This document shows positions 42,322 to 45,744 of a DNA stretch of 45,744 nt, piece by piece. Source of the stretch: Promethearchaeota archaeon. GTDB taxonomy: Archaea; Asgardarchaeota; Lokiarchaeia; Sigynarchaeales; SOKP01. The position numbers and the translations under genes were made by a program. The notes beneath the pieces were generated by a model. It was not told where the DNA came from and ran no database searches. It saw only the letters and a list, made by a program, of their open reading frames with translations. The stretch covers positions 1-45,744 of the forward strand of contig JAGXOB010000007.1 in NCBI GenBank assembly GCA_019894735.1. The letters run 5' to 3'. How positions within the stretch are numbered: position 1 is the first letter of the stretch; every line of letters begins with the position of its first letter.

Positions 42322-43173
42322 ATGTTTGAAGAAAGACGACCTAAAAATTGGTGTCAGTCGTATTGGGATCAAGTTAAAAGAAATATTGGGCTAGTATCAT
42401 TAAAAGAACAAGATTGTCTTCGCGAAGCTCAGATTGCAGTTCTTGGCCAAGGTGGTCTTGGCGGACCGCTAACGGAGCAACTTGCTCGTTCCGGATGCGA
42501 AAATTTTGTTATATGCGATAACGATAAATTCGACGAATCTAACCTAAATAGACAAGTGTGTGTGAGAGCAGATATCGGAAAGTATAAAGTTGATGTGGTT
42601 GAAAAGTTACTTAAAGACATTAACCCCGAAATTAAAGTTTGTAAATACTATGAAGTAGACGAACTAAATGTACTTAACATTATAAATGGCTCTTCCGTTG
42701 TGGTTTTAACTTTAGACAATCTTCTTACCTCCATTCTAATTTCTCGTAAATGCAGAGAAAAGAAAATTTTAATGTTAGAGGCTTGGGCAGTACCATACAT
42801 TTGGGCGTGGTGGTTTACTTCTGAAAGCGAGGATTACGAGATTTGTTATGGCTTCAAAACAAAAAATATGACAATATCTAAAATATCCCAATCAAAATCT
42901 CTTTTATTAGATCTTAAAAAGCAGCTTCTAAATAAATTAATGCAATTTCCGGGAATAATAGATCGTTATGATCGAGAAAAAGGCGTTTTTGAAGAAATAT
43001 TGTCCGGAAAACATCCTTTTGTATCATTAGCTCCAATAGTAAGAATAGCTGCTTCGTATCTTGCTTTTGAAGTGATTTTTTCAGGAATTCTTAAAATAAA
43101 AAAGATGACACTTGCACCCCAAATAATTGGATACGATTATTTTAAATCAAAAATAATTAAGTTCAAATTCTAA
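42322..43173 (+). CDS. ThiF/E1-like adenylyltransferase
   Basis: 283 residues. An RNIGLVSLKEQ lead-in precedes the Rossmann core: IAVLGQGGLGGPLTEQLARS (38-57, ATP binding), D66 and D68 in VICDNDKFDESNLNRQ (with R77), K87 in IGKYKVDVV, and D132 in LTLDNLLTSI, equivalent to the E1 substrate-site aspartate. These carry out adenylation of a carboxyl terminus, as in ThiF, MoeB and ubiquitin E1. The CxxC zinc pairs of MoeB/ThiF and an evident catalytic cysteine are missing, so it may only adenylate, or it may use Cys144 or another residue. No ubiquitin-like or ThiS/MoaD partner is seen nearby. Coupling with two GNAT genes recalls peptide-tagging or amide-forming systems. Confidence 0.85.
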   Translation: MFEERRPKNWCQSYWDQVKRNIGLVSLKEQDCLREAQIAVLGQGGLGGPLTEQLARSGCENFVICDNDKFDESNLNRQVCVRADIGKYKVDVVEKLLKDINPEIKVCKYYEVDELNVLNIINGSSVVVLTLDNLLTSILISRKCREKKILMLEAWAVPYIWAWWFTSESEDYEICYGFKTKNMTISKISQSKSLLLDLKKQLLNKLMQFPGIIDRYDREKGVFEEILSGKHPFVSLAPIVRIAASYLAFEVIFSGILKIKKMTLAPQIIGYDYFKSKIIKFKF

Positions 43174-43242
43174 ATTTGAATAACCTATTTATTTATATTT
43201 ATATACACCAAATATTTTTAAACTAATCTTCATCCGACAAAA

Positions 43243-43392
43243 ATGATGCTTAACGTCTTTTGTTTAATTTATGATGTTTTTTCTCTTTTCGATAATGATC
43301 ATGTTCTATTTCAATCGTTAAATAATTCTGTTCTAAAATTCATTTCGCCGACAAAATTCATTAAAAATTTCATTTTTTTTCGAATTCAATAA
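43243..43392 (+). CDS. Possible 49-aa small protein
   Basis: A 49-codon frame from ATG to TAA that lies about 40 nt downstream of a TATA-like element, the spacing seen for uS15. The translation is hydrophobic and aromatic (MMLNVFCLIYDVFSLFDNDH at the start, KFIKNFIFFRIQ at the end). There is no clear Shine-Dalgarno. AT-rich sequence often gives such frames by chance, so this is only a candidate. Confidence 0.22.
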   Translation: MMLNVFCLIYDVFSLFDNDHVLFQSLNNSVLKFISPTKFIKNFIFFRIQ

Positions 43393-43545
43393 ATTGATCA
43401 CACAAAGTTACAAGTATCGTATTTTGATGGATATTTTCAAAAAATAAAGATTAGATTAAAAATATATGTATACACCTATTATTATAATTAATTTAAATAT
43501 TGAACAACTATTTTTAGTTTTAATATGTTGAATTAACAAATCGTA

Positions 43546-43550
43546 GAGGT
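43546..43550 (+). promoter_or_regulatory. Shine-Dalgarno GAGGT deciding a TTG start
   Basis: GAGGT ends 6 nt before a TTG at 43557. No ATG lies in frame before the first TM helix, so the SD supports TTG as the start of the 7-TM gene. Confidence 0.6.
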
Positions 43551-43556
43551 ATAGTA

Positions 43557-44273
43557 TTGTTATTACAATCGCCCGAACTATCAAGATTATTAATTGTTTT
43601 TATCCCACAGTTAATTTTGGCGGGCTTATTTTTATTCCTTGCTATAAAATTATTAAGACGTAATCAACAGCGCCCCACAGTTACTTTATGCATGCTTTAC
43701 ATCCTTTCAGCTTCTGGACTGATTTTTAACGCTATATTTTTACTTATAGCAGCGTTTCAACCAGAAAACGAGGTATTATTGCTAGTAATTTACTTTTTAA
43801 GTTACTTTCCAATGCTTTTTTCACCTGTTTTTATACTTACATTTATAATCAGCATACTTAAGTTAGGAGATGTTTTTACAATTAAAAAGCAATTAATTAT
43901 CACATTAATTTATGGTTTTATAGTTTTTATCATTTTTTTTACTCCCAACGGAATTACATTTAGCGAACAGTGGCGACCATCCTATAGTTGGGGGTTTTTA
44001 ACTTTAGTATATATTTCTCTAACGGTTTTTATTGTTTTACCAACATTATGGTATTCAAGGCGCCTAATTAAAACATTTCAAGATAAGATGTTAAAGAGGA
44101 AACTGATTACTTTTATAATTGGTATTTATGGAATGCTTACTTCAATTTACGGGACGGTACTTTATTTAACCTGGCAAAACTCTTTATTTAGCTCTCTATG
44201 GAGTAGTATTACAACTTTTATTATAATTCCATCTGCAATATTTATTTATTATGGAATCGGACGGGATTTATAA
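43557..44273 (+). CDS. Seven-TM membrane protein of unknown function
   Basis: 238 residues with seven hydrophobic segments: near 11-33, 41-65, 74-102, 111-129, 144-166, 181-205 and 214-233. It starts with a TTG supported by a GAGGT site. The order of segments and short cytosolic loops (KLLRRNQQRP after TM1, SRRLIKTFQDKMLKRKL after TM5) resembles the 7-TM sensor modules that precede histidine kinases in some archaea and bacteria (7TMR/histidine-kinase N-terminal domain). Here no kinase domain follows: the frame ends after TM7. It could be a stand-alone receptor or a truncated sensor. It ends before a T-run (44273-44284). Confidence 0.72.
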   Translation: MLLQSPELSRLLIVFIPQLILAGLFLFLAIKLLRRNQQRPTVTLCMLYILSASGLIFNAIFLLIAAFQPENEVLLLVIYFLSYFPMLFSPVFILTFIISILKLGDVFTIKKQLIITLIYGFIVFIIFFTPNGITFSEQWRPSYSWGFLTLVYISLTVFIVLPTLWYSRRLIKTFQDKMLKRKLITFIIGIYGMLTSIYGTVLYLTWQNSLFSSLWSSITTFIIIPSAIFIYYGIGRDL

Positions 44274-44284
44274 TTTTTTTTTTT
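44274..44284 (+). terminator. T-run after the 7-TM gene
   Basis: A long T-run directly follows the stop codon of the 7-TM gene and could end its transcript. No hairpin is visible before it. Confidence 0.5.
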
Positions 44285-44409
44285 AAAAATATGAAAAGAT
44301 TCCATTATTATATCTCCTTTTTCCGACTTTTTTTATTATGCTATTCAAAAAGAGTATTTAAATAGGAATTCTTTCATATTGGAATTGTATAAGAGTATAT
44401 GTAATTAAC

Positions 44410-44796
44410 ATGTATGAAGTTGATCATATTACATCGTTAAGTGATATTCCAGATAATATCTCTAACCTTTTAACGGAGTTAAAAGAATTTAAAGAAGATT
44501 TCAGCATAGAAATAGAATACTGTAAAAATAGATATAAAATTATATTACATGAGTCATCCTTTAATGTCGGATTTAACACTACAAGATGTATATTAATGCA
44601 AATATCTGAAAATCCATGCTCGTATTCAATCCGTTTGTTTAATAAAGATATCCAAAACTCGGGTAAGGAAGATTTAAAAAAGGTTTACGATATAGAAGTA
44701 GAAGGAGAAAACGATTTTAGATTAATTAAACAAGATGTAAAAGATTTAATCGAGGGTAAAAAAGGAGCGACTCATTCTCCTAATTACCCATTATAA
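44410..44796 (+). CDS. Small alpha/beta protein of unknown function
   Basis: 128 residues with an ATG start. Alternation of strands and helices is visible: KEDFSIEIEYCKNRYKIILH, CILMQISENPCSYSIRLFNK, KKVYDIEVEGENDFRLIKQD and the helix VKDLIEGKKG. No motif is recognised, and there is no membrane segment. Codon use and composition match neighbouring genes. It is flanked upstream by 136 nt of AT-rich sequence and followed by 100 nt before the next gene. A real gene is likely because of its length and its plausible fold. Confidence 0.7.
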   Translation: MYEVDHITSLSDIPDNISNLLTELKEFKEDFSIEIEYCKNRYKIILHESSFNVGFNTTRCILMQISENPCSYSIRLFNKDIQNSGKEDLKKVYDIEVEGENDFRLIKQDVKDLIEGKKGATHSPNYPL

Positions 44797-44896
44797 GATT
44801 TTTCAACCGTAATACTAATTTTTTACACTCTGATTTATTAAATACCATCAAATAATTTTCATCATTAAATCCATTTACATTTTTTACTAGGGTGAA

Positions 44897-45744
44897 ATGT
44901 ATTTGAAGGCTGAACTTGTTGATGCTCAAACAGCATCCTCGATAATCGCCACAAAAGACGATTATATTTTAAATTTTAGTGAGTTTGACTTACAATCTCG
45001 CTTAAGTACCTCGGAAAAGGTATCGAAAGAAGACTTGGTGGAATTTCTTTCACATCAAACTGTTGAATGGACAAATTCTGAAGAAAATATAGTTAACAGA
45101 ATATTCGACGAATTAGACATTAGCTACGCGCCATACAAAGAACATTTGTTGGACAGCGTTAAATTCATAAAAACTACAGGTCGAGAAGAATGCGATGCTG
45201 CTTACACGAGAAATAAGATTATTTATGTGCCAATCTCAATGGTTCACTACCCATACGACGAATTAAAAGAATTAATCGCGCACGAGCTTTTTCATGTCAT
45301 CAGCACTCACGATCCTAAATTCAGAAATGACTTATATGTTAAACTAGGGTTTAATCCTTGCCCTGAGTTAGATGTTCCCGACGAATATAAACATCTATAT
45401 GTGTCAAATCCTGATACAATTGGAAAGAACTGTTACGTATCAGTTTATGCCAACGGAGCTCAGATAAAAGCAGTTCCTTTTCTCTATGCTGTGGCACCCT
45501 TTAGGGGAGGGTATTTCTTTGAATATTTCCGTTTTACTTTTCTTGAGTCTGAAATGAAAAACAGTAAATGTTCACCTTTATATGAAAACAATCGACCAAA
45601 ATTCATTAACGCTCCCCAGAAACTATTTGATTTGTGTGAAGAAATCGACCCCTACAGCAACCAGCACAGATTACATCCTGAAGAGATACTTGCTTATTAT
45701 TGGAGTCTATTACCTTTTTCTGAATCAAAGATACAATCTTATAA
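44897..45744 (+). CDS. Zincin-like metallopeptidase (3' end cut off)
   Basis: The frame stays open to the window end, so the C-terminus is missing; 282 residues are visible. HELFH (about residues 128-132, in ELIAHELFHVISTHDPKFRN) is the HExxH zinc-binding motif with its catalytic glutamate. A later HPEEILAYYWSLL segment (around 263-275) may provide the third ligand glutamate, in the gluzincin manner. An NKIIYVPISMVHYPYDELKE strand-helix pair precedes the active site, as in M48/M4-like minimal zincins. No signal peptide is visible, so it is probably cytosolic. A GGTGA site lies only 1 nt before the ATG at 44897; the TTG at 44903 would be 7 nt away and is a possible start. Confidence 0.75.
   Translation, partial: MYLKAELVDAQTASSIIATKDDYILNFSEFDLQSRLSTSEKVSKEDLVEFLSHQTVEWTNSEENIVNRIFDELDISYAPYKEHLLDSVKFIKTTGREECDAAYTRNKIIYVPISMVHYPYDELKELIAHELFHVISTHDPKFRNDLYVKLGFNPCPELDVPDEYKHLYVSNPDTIGKNCYVSVYANGAQIKAVPFLYAVAPFRGGYFFEYFRFTFLESEMKNSKCSPLYENNRPKFINAPQKLFDLCEEIDPYSNQHRLHPEEILAYYWSLLPFSESKIQSY

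Larger units (their letters stand above)
43174..43556. other. Non-coding stretch before the 7-TM gene
   Basis: 383 nt without an established gene. It contains TATA-like TTATATTTATATACA near 43192-43206, a possible 49-codon ORF about 40 nt after it (listed separately) and a T-run at 43373-43380. The final 50 nt carry the Shine-Dalgarno GAGGT of the next gene. Confidence 0.6.

Noticed and set aside
42322..43173. Canonical MoeB/ThiF for molybdopterin or thiamine synthesis
   Set aside because: It lacks the CxxC zinc pairs and an adjacent MoaD/ThiS gene; the linkage with GNAT genes points elsewhere.
1..45744. CRISPR arrays, insertion sequences, rRNA or tRNA genes
   Set aside because: No regularly spaced repeats, transposase motifs, terminal repeats or RNA-gene signatures were recognised on reading.

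Overview
The window is AT-rich archaeal chromosome and most resembles an Asgard archaeon of Lokiarchaeia type. The evidence is archaeal eS1 and uS15 ribosomal proteins, a TFS/RPB9-like zinc ribbon, TATA-like promoters, longin- and roadblock-like proteins of the kind common in Asgards, an RNase III (rare in archaea), and very large FtsX-type ABC permeases. The lineage is inferred from gene content; no rRNA gene is present to confirm it.

Layout. Positions 1-5109 form a nickel-centred block: the 3' part of larB, a 6-TM protein, a TPR protein, larC on the minus strand, a divergent alkaline-phosphatase-fold protein, and a NikR-like regulator with a histidine-rich insertion. A perfect inverted repeat overlaps the apparent TATA box of larC and is a good candidate metal-responsive operator. 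Positions 5376-15472 hold informational, cytoskeletal-type and sugar-activation genes: a minimal histone-fold protein, a GHMP sugar kinase, a longin plus roadblock-like protein, rubrerythrin, a B12-type radical SAM protein, a sirtuin, a second protein with two longin-like halves, a sugar-1-phosphate nucleotidylyltransferase with a left-handed beta-helix, eS1, uS15 and the Ham1/RdgB house-cleaning pyrophosphatase.

Positions 15479-31471 are one minus-strand transcription unit of about 16 kb: an ABC ATPase, a 998-aa FtsX/MacB-like permease, a 1320-aa membrane-anchored exoprotein, a 1597-aa membrane-anchored subtilisin with a cytosolic zinc-ribbon tail, and a second 988-aa permease. This is the most unusual system in the window. 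By analogy with FtsEX, the ATPase and permeases may control the surface protease or handle its substrates or products across the membrane; that function is inferred.

Positions 31706-39625 contain RNase III, a small unknown protein, an SCP2-like protein, the shortened TFS-like protein, tandem glycerophosphodiester phosphodiesterases, an orphan ADP-forming acyl-CoA synthetase alpha-type subunit, a TPR protein, a membrane-anchored beta-helix transferase-like protein and a flavodoxin. Positions 39979-43173 are a compact GNAT-GNAT-ThiF(E1-like) cassette; its second gene has no standard start codon in frame. The end holds a 7-TM protein, an unknown 128-aa protein and a zincin metallopeptidase with a HExxH motif, cut by the window edge. 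No tRNA, rRNA, CRISPR array or insertion sequence was recognised.
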